Source: Myxococcaceae bacterium (GTDB lineage: Bacteria; Myxococcota; Myxococcia; Myxococcales; Myxococcaceae). From it: a DNA stretch of 64,000 nt. Positions within the stretch are counted from its first letter, which is position 1, and every line of letters begins with the position of its first letter. Below the pieces are notes generated by a model. It was given only the letters and a program-made list of their open reading frames with translations. It ran no database searches and had not been told where the DNA came from. Position numbers and translations under genes: made by a program. The stretch covers positions 310,001-374,000 of the forward strand of contig JAEUJQ010000050.1 in the NCBI GenBank assembly GCA_016793095.1, in the 5' to 3' direction. Below, piece after piece: positions 50,501 through 57,689 of the stretch.

Positions 50501-51005
50501 GAGCGACCGGCCGTACCGTAACTGGAAGGCGGGCACCGAGGCGTACCAGGTCGCCCGGCTGCTGTTGCGCGTGCGCTACTACCCCGGCACGCCCCGCCGC
50601 GTCACCCGCACCTGGCACAACATGTACGGCGCGTCGTTCGGCTCCGTCAAAGGCTCACAGACGCGGCCAGACGGGCTCGCGAAGAACCCCATCACCAACT
50701 ACCAGGCCATGTACCGGACTGGCAGCCACCAATCGGCCACCCGCGCGTGGCTGCGGCCGACGCTGATGACCGAGACGCTCGTCCACAAGGACATGTTCGG
50801 CCAGGTGCTGATGAAGGGCTTCGCGCCCGACATCCACTGCCCGGTCGGCGCGCCCCGCGAGGCGTTCGTGAAGTTCACGAAGGTGGAGGAGGGCGGGCTC
50901 AACGGCAAGGGCCTGTGGCGGCCGGCCGCGCTGGGTCTGCGGCCCACGTACGAGCGCGAGGGTATGAAGACGTACCTCGCGGGACAGTTCGTCAAGACCA
51001 GCTGA
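47541..51005 (+). CDS. NarG/NxrA-like molybdopterin oxidoreductase, alpha subunit (type II DMSO reductase family)
   Basis: 1154 residues starting [20 protein letters not shown], with a Tat signal (KRRAVLQG), so it is periplasmic. The FS0 motif reads C-x3-D-x3-C-x39-C (Cys70, Asp74, Cys78, Cys118); most relatives have H/C-x3-C-x3-C. The Mo ligand Asp278 is in [11 protein letters not shown], the Nar/NXR pattern. [26 protein letters not shown] is a further conserved segment. Length matches NarG and NxrA rather than the roughly 900-residue selenate or chlorate reductases. With Fe-S, haem-b and chaperone genes following, the enzyme likely reduces nitrate or oxidises nitrite; direction and substrate are not decided by sequence. 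Confidence 0.85.
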   Translation: [1154 protein letters not shown]

Positions 51006-51075
51006 GCTGAACAACCACCCCAGCGGAGCGGCCCGGAGCCGGAGGCGAAGTGGGGGCTGCAGCGGAGCGAATGAC

Positions 51076-52209
51076 ATGAGCACGGTGAAGAACTGGCAGC
51101 TGAAGCGCGACATGGCGTACGCCTACGACGAGGCCCGGCCGAAGCGGCAGTGGGCCATCGTCTTCGACCTGAACAAGTGCATCGCGTGTCAGACCTGTAC
51201 GCTCGCATGCAAGACGACCTGGACCAGCGGCAAGGGCCAGGAGTACATGTTCTGGAATAACGTCGAGACGAAGCCCTTCGGCAGCTACCCGCTGGGCTGG
51301 GACGTCAACGTGCTCGAGAAGCTCGGGCAGCAGGACTGGGCGAAGAACGGCGCCTACCAGGGCAAGACCATCTTCGAGGCGGCGCCGGCGGAAGAGCGCG
51401 CGGTGCACTTCAACCCCGCCGACGAAGACTGGATGTACCCGAACCACGGGGAAGACGACTGCGTGGGCGCCCAGAACGGCGGCGGGCACGTCGGCTCGCT
51501 GCCGCACGACAAGTGGTTCTTCTACCTGCCGCGCACCTGCGCGCACTGCACCTACCCTGCGTGCCTGGCGGCCTGCCCGCGCAAGGCCATCTACAAGCGT
51601 GAGGAGGACGGCATCGTCCTCATCGACCAGTCCCGCTGCAAGGGCTACGGCGAGTGCGTGCGGGCCTGCCCGTACAAGAAGTCGATGTACAACCCATACA
51701 CCCGCGTGTCCGAGAAGTGCGTCGGCTGCTACCCGGCCGTCGAGCAGGGCATTCAGCCGCAGTGTGTCGTCAACTGCATCGGCAAGATTCGCGTGATGGG
51801 CTTCATCAGCCCGCCCTGGAAGGCGCGCAAAGACAACCCCATCGACTACCTCGTGCACACGAAGGGCGTCGCGCTGCCGTACTACCCGCAGCTCGGCCTC
51901 GAGCCGAACATCTATTACATCCCTCCCATCCACGCCGACCGCGCGTACCTGCGGCAGATGTTCGGGCCGCTCGTCGACGGCGCCATCGAGCGCTACCGCA
52001 CCCTCGCGAAGGACCCGACCACCGCGGGGCTGCTCACGCTCATCGGCTCCACCGACCGCATCATGCACAGGTTCACCGTCGACAAGGGCATGGCCACCGG
52101 CTTCGACGACCGCGACGCCGAGTTGGTGAAGGTGCCCGTCATCGAGCCCGTCATCGAGCGGCCCGCGTACGACGAGAAGCTCGAGACCATTCGCAACAAC
52201 ACGCCGTGA
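51076..52209 (+). CDS. Molybdoenzyme beta subunit with four Fe-S clusters (NarH/NxrB-like)
   Basis: 377 residues from the ATG at 51076 (GGAGCGAATGAC upstream). Four Cys groups are visible: KCIACQTCTLACKTTW, CAHCTYPACLAACPRKA, CKGYGECVRACPYKK and CVGCYPAVEQGIQPQCVVNCIG. In the third, Tyr stands where NarH has Trp and most ferredoxins Cys, so a [3Fe-4S] cluster is likely, as in the family. It has no signal peptide and should travel with the alpha subunit by Tat. It passes electrons between the Mo site and the haem-b subunit. Confidence 0.9.
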   Translation: MSTVKNWQLKRDMAYAYDEARPKRQWAIVFDLNKCIACQTCTLACKTTWTSGKGQEYMFWNNVETKPFGSYPLGWDVNVLEKLGQQDWAKNGAYQGKTIFEAAPAEERAVHFNPADEDWMYPNHGEDDCVGAQNGGGHVGSLPHDKWFFYLPRTCAHCTYPACLAACPRKAIYKREEDGIVLIDQSRCKGYGECVRACPYKKSMYNPYTRVSEKCVGCYPAVEQGIQPQCVVNCIGKIRVMGFISPPWKARKDNPIDYLVHTKGVALPYYPQLGLEPNIYYIPPIHADRAYLRQMFGPLVDGAIERYRTLAKDPTTAGLLTLIGSTDRIMHRFTVDKGMATGFDDRDAELVKVPVIEPVIERPAYDEKLETIRNNTP

Positions 52210-52223
52210 CCTCCGGAGCCCCC

Positions 52224-53069
52224 ATGCGCCTGGCCCTCCTCCCGCTGTGCTTCGTCGCCACCGCCGCCCTCGCGCAGGACCTCGAGGTGCGCGCGGTGAA
52301 GGCCGACCTCTCGAAAGACGACCCCGCCGCCGCCTACTGGGCCGGCGCTCCCGAGGTGAACGTGTCGCTCATCGGGCAGCCCATGGTGGTGCCACGCCCC
52401 TCGACCACCACCACCGCCAACCTCACCGTGCAGGCCGTGCACGACGGCAAGCGCGTCGCCTTCCGCCTGCGCTGGAGCGACAAGGACAAGAGCGAGGCCG
52501 GCCCGCTCGGGAAGTTCTCCGACGCCGCCGCCATTCAGTTCCCCGCTGGCAACCCCGAGTTCCCTCCGCCGGTGATGATGGGCGCGAAGGGCCTGCCGGT
52601 GCACCTCTTCCACTGGCGCGCGCAGTACCAGCGCGACCGCGAGAAGGGGAAGCCGACGATGAAGGACCTGTACCCGAACGGCTCCGTGGACATCTACCCG
52701 ATGGAGTTCCCCACGGAGGAGGCGAACAAGGGCCTCTCGGAGAAGGACCAGGAGAAGTTCTCGCCCGCCCGCGCCGAGGGCAACCCGCAGGCGTACTCGA
52801 AGACGGGGGTGGATGAGATCATCGCCGAGGGCTTCAGCACCTCGCAGGTGCAGGAGGGCCACACGAGCTCGGGCACCGGGGTGTGGAAGGACGGCGCGTG
52901 GACGCTCGTCATCTCACGGCCGCTCGCCATCGAGGGCGGCTCCATGCTCAAGCCCGGCGGCAAGAGCTTCGCCGCCTTCGCCATCTGGCAGGGCGACGAG
53001 GGTGAGGTGGGCAGCCGCAAGTGCCTCACCATGGCGTGGAGCAACCTGCTGGTGAAGGAGGGCCCGTGA
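52224..53069 (+). CDS. Haem-b binding gamma subunit (EBDH/selenate-reductase type)
   Basis: 281 residues from the ATG at 52224. A signal peptide (MRLALLPLCFVATAALAQ) shows it is exported separately by Sec. The mature part matches the ethylbenzene-dehydrogenase/DMS-dehydrogenase gamma domain: VRAVKADLSKDDPAAAYWAGAPEVNVSLIGQ, GKRVAFRLRWSDKDKSE, SGTGVWKDGAWTLVISRPL and FAAFAIWQGDEGEVG. These proteins bind one b haem with Met and Lys as ligands and pass electrons to cytochromes c. The stop overlaps the chaperone start by 4 nt. Confidence 0.86.
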   Translation: MRLALLPLCFVATAALAQDLEVRAVKADLSKDDPAAAYWAGAPEVNVSLIGQPMVVPRPSTTTTANLTVQAVHDGKRVAFRLRWSDKDKSEAGPLGKFSDAAAIQFPAGNPEFPPPVMMGAKGLPVHLFHWRAQYQRDREKGKPTMKDLYPNGSVDIYPMEFPTEEANKGLSEKDQEKFSPARAEGNPQAYSKTGVDEIIAEGFSTSQVQEGHTSSGTGVWKDGAWTLVISRPLAIEGGSMLKPGGKSFAAFAIWQGDEGEVGSRKCLTMAWSNLLVKEGP

Positions 53070-53761
53070 GCGTCGAGGCCCTCGAGGACCGGGCGCTGGA
53101 CTTCGCGCTCGCCGCGGCGGTGTCGGGCTACCCGGCCGCGACGTTCCACCAGCGGCTCGCCACGGTGCTCGAGGTGAAGCCCGCCGACTGGGCCGCTCCG
53201 CTGCTGCACGCCTCGGCCAGCACCGCGGGGCTCGCGCAGTTGCAGGCGTCGTTCCTCGCGGCCTTCGAGGTCGGCGCTGGTCGGGTGCCGCTCCACGAGA
53301 CCGAGTACGGGCGCTCGGCGGGCATGTCGAAGGGCAACGACCTTGCCGACCTCGCCGGCTTCTACAAGGCGTACGCGCTCGAGCTGAACGCCGACGAGGG
53401 CGACCACGAGCTGTACGACCACCTGAGCGTCGAGCTCGAGTTCTACACCTCGCTGCTCGCGCGGCAGGCGCTCCTCACGCAGCAGGGCGACGCCGAGGGC
53501 CTCGAGGTAGTGGAGGCGACCCGCAAGAGCTTCCTCCGCGACCACCTCGGCCGGCTGGCGCTCGCGCTCCAGGCCCACGCGCGGCTCGACCCGGAGTCTG
53601 CCTGGGCGCCCGCCTTGAGAGCCACCCTCGACCTCGTCGCTGCCGAGTGCGCGTCGCTCGGGGTTGCGCCGGCGCCGCTCGACCTCTCCCTCGCGCCCGA
53701 GGCCCCTGAGGTGTCCTGCGCGGTGAACCTCAACCCACCGGGAGGGCGGGCCGAGCGCTGA
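53066..53761 (+). CDS. Molybdoenzyme-specific chaperone (TorD/DmsD/NarJ-like)
   Basis: 231 residues from a GTG overlapping the gamma subunit stop. It is helical, with the usual chaperone phrase HETEYGRSAGMSKGNDLADLAGFYKAYALE (the Ebd/Ser delta subfamily has 'YE...F...DLAGFY.AFG') and DHLSVELEFYTSLLARQALL. There is no signal peptide, so it is cytosolic. It would bind the alpha-subunit Tat signal and hold the protein until the Mo cofactor is inserted. Its C-terminal 40 residues are variable. Confidence 0.84.
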   Translation: MSVEALEDRALDFALAAAVSGYPAATFHQRLATVLEVKPADWAAPLLHASASTAGLAQLQASFLAAFEVGAGRVPLHETEYGRSAGMSKGNDLADLAGFYKAYALELNADEGDHELYDHLSVELEFYTSLLARQALLTQQGDAEGLEVVEATRKSFLRDHLGRLALALQAHARLDPESAWAPALRATLDLVAAECASLGVAPAPLDLSLAPEAPEVSCAVNLNPPGGRAER

Positions 53762-53787
53762 CTCGCGAGCGAGCCGCTCCGTCACCC

Positions 53788-53804
53788 GTGGCACGCGGCG
53801 TGCT
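53788..53804 (+). promoter_or_regulatory. Sigma-54-type promoter of the RIC gene
   Basis: GTGGCACGCGGCGTGCT contains a perfect TGGCACG -24 box (GG at 53790-53791), 10 bases and GC at 53802-53803, matching 11 of 13 consensus positions. The -12 C is 16 nt before the RIC ATG, so the leader would be about 4 nt; no Shine-Dalgarno is seen. No CTGTTTC-type element was found in the preceding 250 bp. Confidence 0.7.
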
Positions 53805-53818
53805 TCATTCCGCGGCGC

Positions 53819-54478
53819 ATGGTGTCTCCGACAGTGCCCCTCGCGACGCTGGTGCTCGACCACCCATCGGTCGCGCAGGTCTTGCAGCGGTACCGTCTCG
53901 ACTTCTGCTGTGACGGCCATCAGACGCTCGAGGAGGCCGCCCGCCGGCGCGCGCTCGACCTCGAGCTGGTGACGAGCGCGCTGGAGGAGGCCAGCGCCCA
54001 ACCGGACCTCGAAGCGCTCGACCTGCGGACGCTGACGACGCGCGAGCTCGTCCACCGCGCCACCTCGCTCCATCACCTTCCGCTGCGCCGCACCGTGCCG
54101 CTCGTCCAGGCCCTCGCCGACCAGGTGAAGGCGCAGCACCCTCGGCTCGCGGAGGCCGTCGAGGCGCTCGGGGCGGCGTTGCTGCCGCACCTCGAGGACG
54201 AGTCGCAGGTGATGTTCCCGGCGCTGCTCTCCTCGTCCGACCGCGCGCGAACGCTCCAGCTCATCGAGCTCGCTGACCGGGACCACCGCGTCATCGTCGA
54301 GCAGGTGTTGGCCCTGCGCGACCTCGCGGCGGACTACGTGACGCCCGCCGGCGCCTGCGCCAGCACCAGGAGCCTCTTCAACGAGCTGCGCTGGCTCGAG
54401 ACCGACGTGCTCGCCCTCATTCACCTCGAGACCCACGTGCTGCAGGCGCGCTTCCGGCACCAGGAGCAGCCGCCATGA
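53819..54478 (+). CDS. ric: RIC/YtfE/ScdA-type iron-sulphur cluster repair protein
   Basis: 219 residues from the ATG at 53819. The N-terminal DUF542 domain has LVLDHPSVAQVLQRYRLDFCCDG with the conserved Cys pair. The hemerythrin domain follows (LVHRATSLHHLPLRR, LLPHLEDESQVMFPAL, DRDHRVIVEQV and LIHLETHVLQ), giving the His and Glu ligands of a di-iron site. RIC proteins restore Fe-S clusters damaged by NO or peroxide. Placement behind a nitrogen-oxide operon with its own strong sigma-54-type promoter agrees with an NO-response role. The stop overlaps the next start. Confidence 0.9.
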   Translation: MVSPTVPLATLVLDHPSVAQVLQRYRLDFCCDGHQTLEEAARRRALDLELVTSALEEASAQPDLEALDLRTLTTRELVHRATSLHHLPLRRTVPLVQALADQVKAQHPRLAEAVEALGAALLPHLEDESQVMFPALLSSSDRARTLQLIELADRDHRVIVEQVLALRDLAADYVTPAGACASTRSLFNELRWLETDVLALIHLETHVLQARFRHQEQPP

Positions 54479-54777
54479 GCGACGACCTTCGCGCCCAGGC
54501 GCTCGCCGCCCTCAGGAACGTCATCGACCCCGAGGTGGGGCTCAACGTCGTCGACCTCGGGCTCGTCTACGACGTGGCGGTCTCGGGCGCCGACGTGACG
54601 GTGAAGCTGACGATGACGACGGCGGCATGCCCGCTCGGGGAGCACCTGCGACACCAGTCAGAGGAGGCGCTGCGGGGGTTGCCTGACATCGGGCGGGCGA
54701 CCGTGGACCTCGTGTGGGACCCGCCGTGGACCGCCGAGCGCATCTCCCCCGAAGGACGCCTGGCGCTGGGATGGTGA
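54475..54777 (+). CDS. MIP18/SufT-family (DUF59) protein
   Basis: 100 residues from the ATG overlapping the RIC stop (ATGA). The DUF59 pattern is complete: LRNVIDPEVGLNVVDLGLVYDVAVSG, VTVKLTMTTAACPLGEHL (conserved Cys), DIGRATVDLVWDPPWTAERIS. These proteins assist Fe-S cluster assembly or transfer (SufT, PaaD). Coupled to RIC, it fits repair of nitrosatively damaged Fe-S proteins. The C-terminus (RLALGW) overlaps the start of the next gene by 7 nt. Confidence 0.88.
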   Translation: MSDDLRAQALAALRNVIDPEVGLNVVDLGLVYDVAVSGADVTVKLTMTTAACPLGEHLRHQSEEALRGLPDIGRATVDLVWDPPWTAERISPEGRLALGW

Positions 54778-55850
54778 ACGTCCTCGCGCGCCGCGTCCTG
54801 CTCGTCCTCGCTGGTGCGGGCGCGGTGCTGGCCGTGCTCGGCGGGCTTGCGCGCCTCGGGGTGTGGTCGATGGGCGCGAGCGTGGCCCCACACCATGGGC
54901 CGCTGCTCGCCGTGGGCGTCTTCGGCGCCGTCATCGGCCTCGAGCGGGCCGTGGCGCTGGCGCACCCTGCCGCGCTCGCGCCACCGGTGCTGAACCTTCT
55001 GGGAGCCGCGGCCCTGCTCGCCGGCTTTCCTTTCGCGCCGTGGGTGCTCGTCGGCGGGGTCGCGCTGCTGGTCGTCGTGAACGGCGTCATCGTGCGGCGC
55101 CAGCGCGAGGCCTTCACGTGGTTGATGTTGGCCGGCTCTGCGGTGCTGCTCGCGGGGACTGTGGGCTGGGCGCTGGGGCAACCCGTCTACGCCGCCACGC
55201 CGGCCTGGCTGGGCTTCTTCGTCCTCACCATCGCCGCCGAGCGCCTCGAGCTGTCGAGGCTCATCCCGACGCCCGCGTGGGCGCCGAAGGTGCTGCTCGC
55301 GGTGGCGCTGGTGCTCGTGGTGACCGCCGGCGTCGAGGTGGTGGAGCCGCTGAGCGCCGGGCGCCCGTTCGGCGTCGGGCTCACGCTGGTGGGGCTGTGG
55401 CAGCTCCGCTTCGACCTCGCGCGGCGGACGGTGCGTGGGCACGGCCTGCCGAAGTTCACCGCTGTCGGCGTGCTGGGCGCGGCGCTGTGGCTCACCGTCA
55501 CCGGAGTGCTGTGGGTGACTGTCGACCGTGTGCCGGCCGGACCCCGCGCCGACGCCCTGCTGCACGGCGTCTTCGTCGGCTACGTGCTTTCGATGGTGTT
55601 CGCCCACGCGCCCATCATCCTCCCCGCGGTCGCGCGCGTCCCCGTGCCCTTCCACGCGGTGTTGTACGCGCCGCTGGCGCTGCTCCACGTCGGCCTCCTG
55701 CTGCGCGTGGTTGGCGACCTCGCGGTCGAAGCGGTGAGGGGTGCCGGCGGGGTCCTCACGGCGTTGGCGTTGCCGCTCTTCGCCGTCGCCGTGCTCGTCG
55801 CGCGCTGGCAGGTGGGTGCGCCCACGGAGCGCGTGGCAACCGCGCCTTGA
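54771..55850 (+). CDS. Polytopic membrane protein of unknown function
   Basis: 359 residues from an ATG inside the end of the MIP18 gene (54771; a GTG 3 nt later is possible). Ten or eleven hydrophobic segments are separated by short loops, including LLVLAGAGAVLAVLGGLARLG, HHGPLLAVGVFGAVIGLERAVALAH, LLAVALVLVVTAGVEVVEPL and VLYAPLALLHVGLLLRVVGDL. Several helices carry His near the membrane face (APHHGPLL, LLHGVF, FAHAPII, LLHVGL), so haem or metal binding is possible, as in NnrS or oxidase-like proteins. I do not recognise a named family. It is the last gene of the RIC operon. A protein of similar type lies at 60130-61194. Confidence 0.75.
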   Translation: MVNVLARRVLLVLAGAGAVLAVLGGLARLGVWSMGASVAPHHGPLLAVGVFGAVIGLERAVALAHPAALAPPVLNLLGAAALLAGFPFAPWVLVGGVALLVVVNGVIVRRQREAFTWLMLAGSAVLLAGTVGWALGQPVYAATPAWLGFFVLTIAAERLELSRLIPTPAWAPKVLLAVALVLVVTAGVEVVEPLSAGRPFGVGLTLVGLWQLRFDLARRTVRGHGLPKFTAVGVLGAALWLTVTGVLWVTVDRVPAGPRADALLHGVFVGYVLSMVFAHAPIILPAVARVPVPFHAVLYAPLALLHVGLLLRVVGDLAVEAVRGAGGVLTALALPLFAVAVLVARWQVGAPTERVATAP

Positions 55851-55969
55851 GCGATTCCGGCGTCGGGGCTCTGGCGCGCGCGGGCGGGCGTGTCCGGGTG
55901 CGCGAGGCGAGGGACGATCGGCACGTGGTGCGCATCGGCGTCGCGCAGGAGCGAGCTCGAAGAGGAAGG

Positions 55970-55991
55970 GACCGACGGGTGAGCGTCGGTC
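55970..55991. terminator. Hairpin between convergent genes
   Basis: Perfect 8-bp arms GACCGACG and CGTCGGTC with a 6-base loop lie in the 185-bp gap between two genes that converge. A bidirectional terminator is plausible but there is no T tract on either side. Confidence 0.45.
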
Positions 55992-56035
55992 GCGTCGGTG
56001 GCGATGCACCTTGACCGTGTCTCGAGCCCGGGGAG

Positions 56036-57589
56036 TCACCCGCCGTCACGAGTCGAGGGGCGTCCGGCGATGGCCGAGCCGCCGTCGGGCAGCGGTCGCC
56101 CATGGCCGGGACCCAGCACCGCGCGCAGCCACGGCTCGTAGTCGAAGTGCGGGGAGTTCTCGGGGTCGTGGCACGTGGTGCACGTCTTCGCCTCGCGTCC
56201 CAGGGAGATGGTCTCTCGCCCCGGCAGTTGCGTGTGTCGCCAACCGGGGCCGTGACAGGACTCGCAGCCGACCTCCGCGCGGCCCTCGACGTCGTCGAGG
56301 CGGCACACGCCTCCGGGCTGGCGCCAGCCGGTGACGTGACAGGTGATGCAGTCGAGGTGGTACTGCTTTCCCTTCGCGACGAGCCGCTCATAGGACCTCA
56401 CGTGCTTCGAGGCCTTCCACACCGTCGCGGCGTCAGGGTGGCAGCCCACGCACGCCTCGGAGCCGACGAAGCCTGCGCGCGCGAGGTCCGCGGGCTCGCA
56501 CGTCTCACCGTGCGCCTCGGCCCAGGCGAGGTTGATGAGGCCGACGTCCCGGTCATAGGCGGCCTCGATGGCCCGCACCGCCGGCGCCTCGGGAAGCCGG
56601 GGCTCGAGCGGCACAAACCGGGCGATGGCCACGTTGCGTCCCTCGGGGATGACGGTGCGGGTCGAGGCCGCCGCCTCACGCCGCGCGGCGACCTCTTCCA
56701 GCTTGGCCTTCTTGAGGGCCTTCAGCTCAGCGGCCAGCCACGGGGCGTTCACCTCGGCGCGGAGCAGCTCGATGCGCGCGTCGAGGCCAGCGAGCAGGCG
56801 GTCGCGCTCGTCGTCACCGTCGAGCCATGCCGTGTCACCGCTCGCCGGGAACCAGAGGTCCACGCGCAGCAGCGAGCGCCCCCGGTCCTGCACCTGGGCC
56901 ACCTTCGTCGCGCCGCCAGCGAGCCGGTTCGTGTCCGACGACGGGCCCTCCTTCGGGCTGGCCGCCACGACGAGGTCGATGGCGCTCGACGCCGGCAGCT
57001 CGCGAAGCGCGACGTCGATGGAGGTCGCCGCGAACGCCAGGACGAACACGCTCCCGGCCGCGCGGGCGCGCTGGGCCGCCGCTTCACAGACAGGCAGCGT
57101 CGCGCACGAGACGACCGCGAAGCGCTGCGCGGCGACGGTGAGCAGGCGCTCGCGACCGGGCGCGAGCTCAGGGAGGCCGAGGCTCTGTCGGAACCCGGCC
57201 CCCCGGACGTCATCGAGCTCGCCGGGCGCCCTCGCGACGAGGCCCATCGCCCGAAGCCCCTCGGCCAGCGCCCGGGCCTTGCGCTCCTGCTGGGGCACGG
57301 CGTCTTCGGTGAGCTCGCGCGCCCCGAAGAGGGTGTCACCCGCGTCGAAGTAGAAGACGTCGTCACCGGCTGCGCGGGCGCTGTCCAGCGCTCCCGCGGT
57401 GCGCGCCAGCCCGCCCCGCATCGCCTCACTGCAGCCGCAGGGCGCGATGGCGCCTCTCAGCGCCGCCGAGACGAAGACGACCGCATGAGAGGACCGGGCC
57501 GGGCTCCGCGGCCTCGCTGAAGGACACCCGGTGACGGCGAGCGCCATCACGAGCAGGACGACTGCGCTGCGTTCAGCCGGGGCCCTCAT
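56036..57589 (-). CDS. Tetrahaem cytochrome c lipoprotein with a nucleotidase-like N-terminal domain
   Basis: 517 residues. The signal MRAPAERSAVVLLVMALAVTGC ends in a lipobox. Residues 35-250 resemble a metallophosphoesterase/5'-nucleotidase fold by phrases such as APCGCSEAMRGGLARTAG and FYFDAGDTLFGA, though the full metal set is not seen. The C-terminal 160 residues have four haem motifs (CVGCH, CITCH, CESCH, CTTCH) with interspersed His (SKHVRSYE, GPGWRHTQ, GPGHG), similar to cytochrome c554-type tetrahaem domains. It faces away from the nitrogen-oxide operon but could be part of its electron transfer. The fusion suggests sulphur- or nitrogen-compound chemistry; substrate unknown. Confidence 0.82.
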   Translation of the reverse strand: MRAPAERSAVVLLVMALAVTGCPSARPRSPARSSHAVVFVSAALRGAIAPCGCSEAMRGGLARTAGALDSARAAGDDVFYFDAGDTLFGARELTEDAVPQQERKARALAEGLRAMGLVARAPGELDDVRGAGFRQSLGLPELAPGRERLLTVAAQRFAVVSCATLPVCEAAAQRARAAGSVFVLAFAATSIDVALRELPASSAIDLVVAASPKEGPSSDTNRLAGGATKVAQVQDRGRSLLRVDLWFPASGDTAWLDGDDERDRLLAGLDARIELLRAEVNAPWLAAELKALKKAKLEEVAARREAAASTRTVIPEGRNVAIARFVPLEPRLPEAPAVRAIEAAYDRDVGLINLAWAEAHGETCEPADLARAGFVGSEACVGCHPDAATVWKASKHVRSYERLVAKGKQYHLDCITCHVTGWRQPGGVCRLDDVEGRAEVGCESCHGPGWRHTQLPGRETISLGREAKTCTTCHDPENSPHFDYEPWLRAVLGPGHGRPLPDGGSAIAGRPSTRDGG

Positions 57590-57689
57590 CGGAGCGACTG
57601 TCGCATGACTCCAGCGCCTGCCGGAGTCCGTCGGGGCCGTGAACGATCAGGTCGCCAGGGCGCGAGGCACCTGAAATAGGCTGCACGCG

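Noticed and set aside
47385-50618. Minus-strand open frame of 1077 codons opposite the molybdoenzyme alpha subunit
   Set aside because: Val/Arg/His-rich shadow; the plus strand has a complete molybdopterin oxidoreductase.
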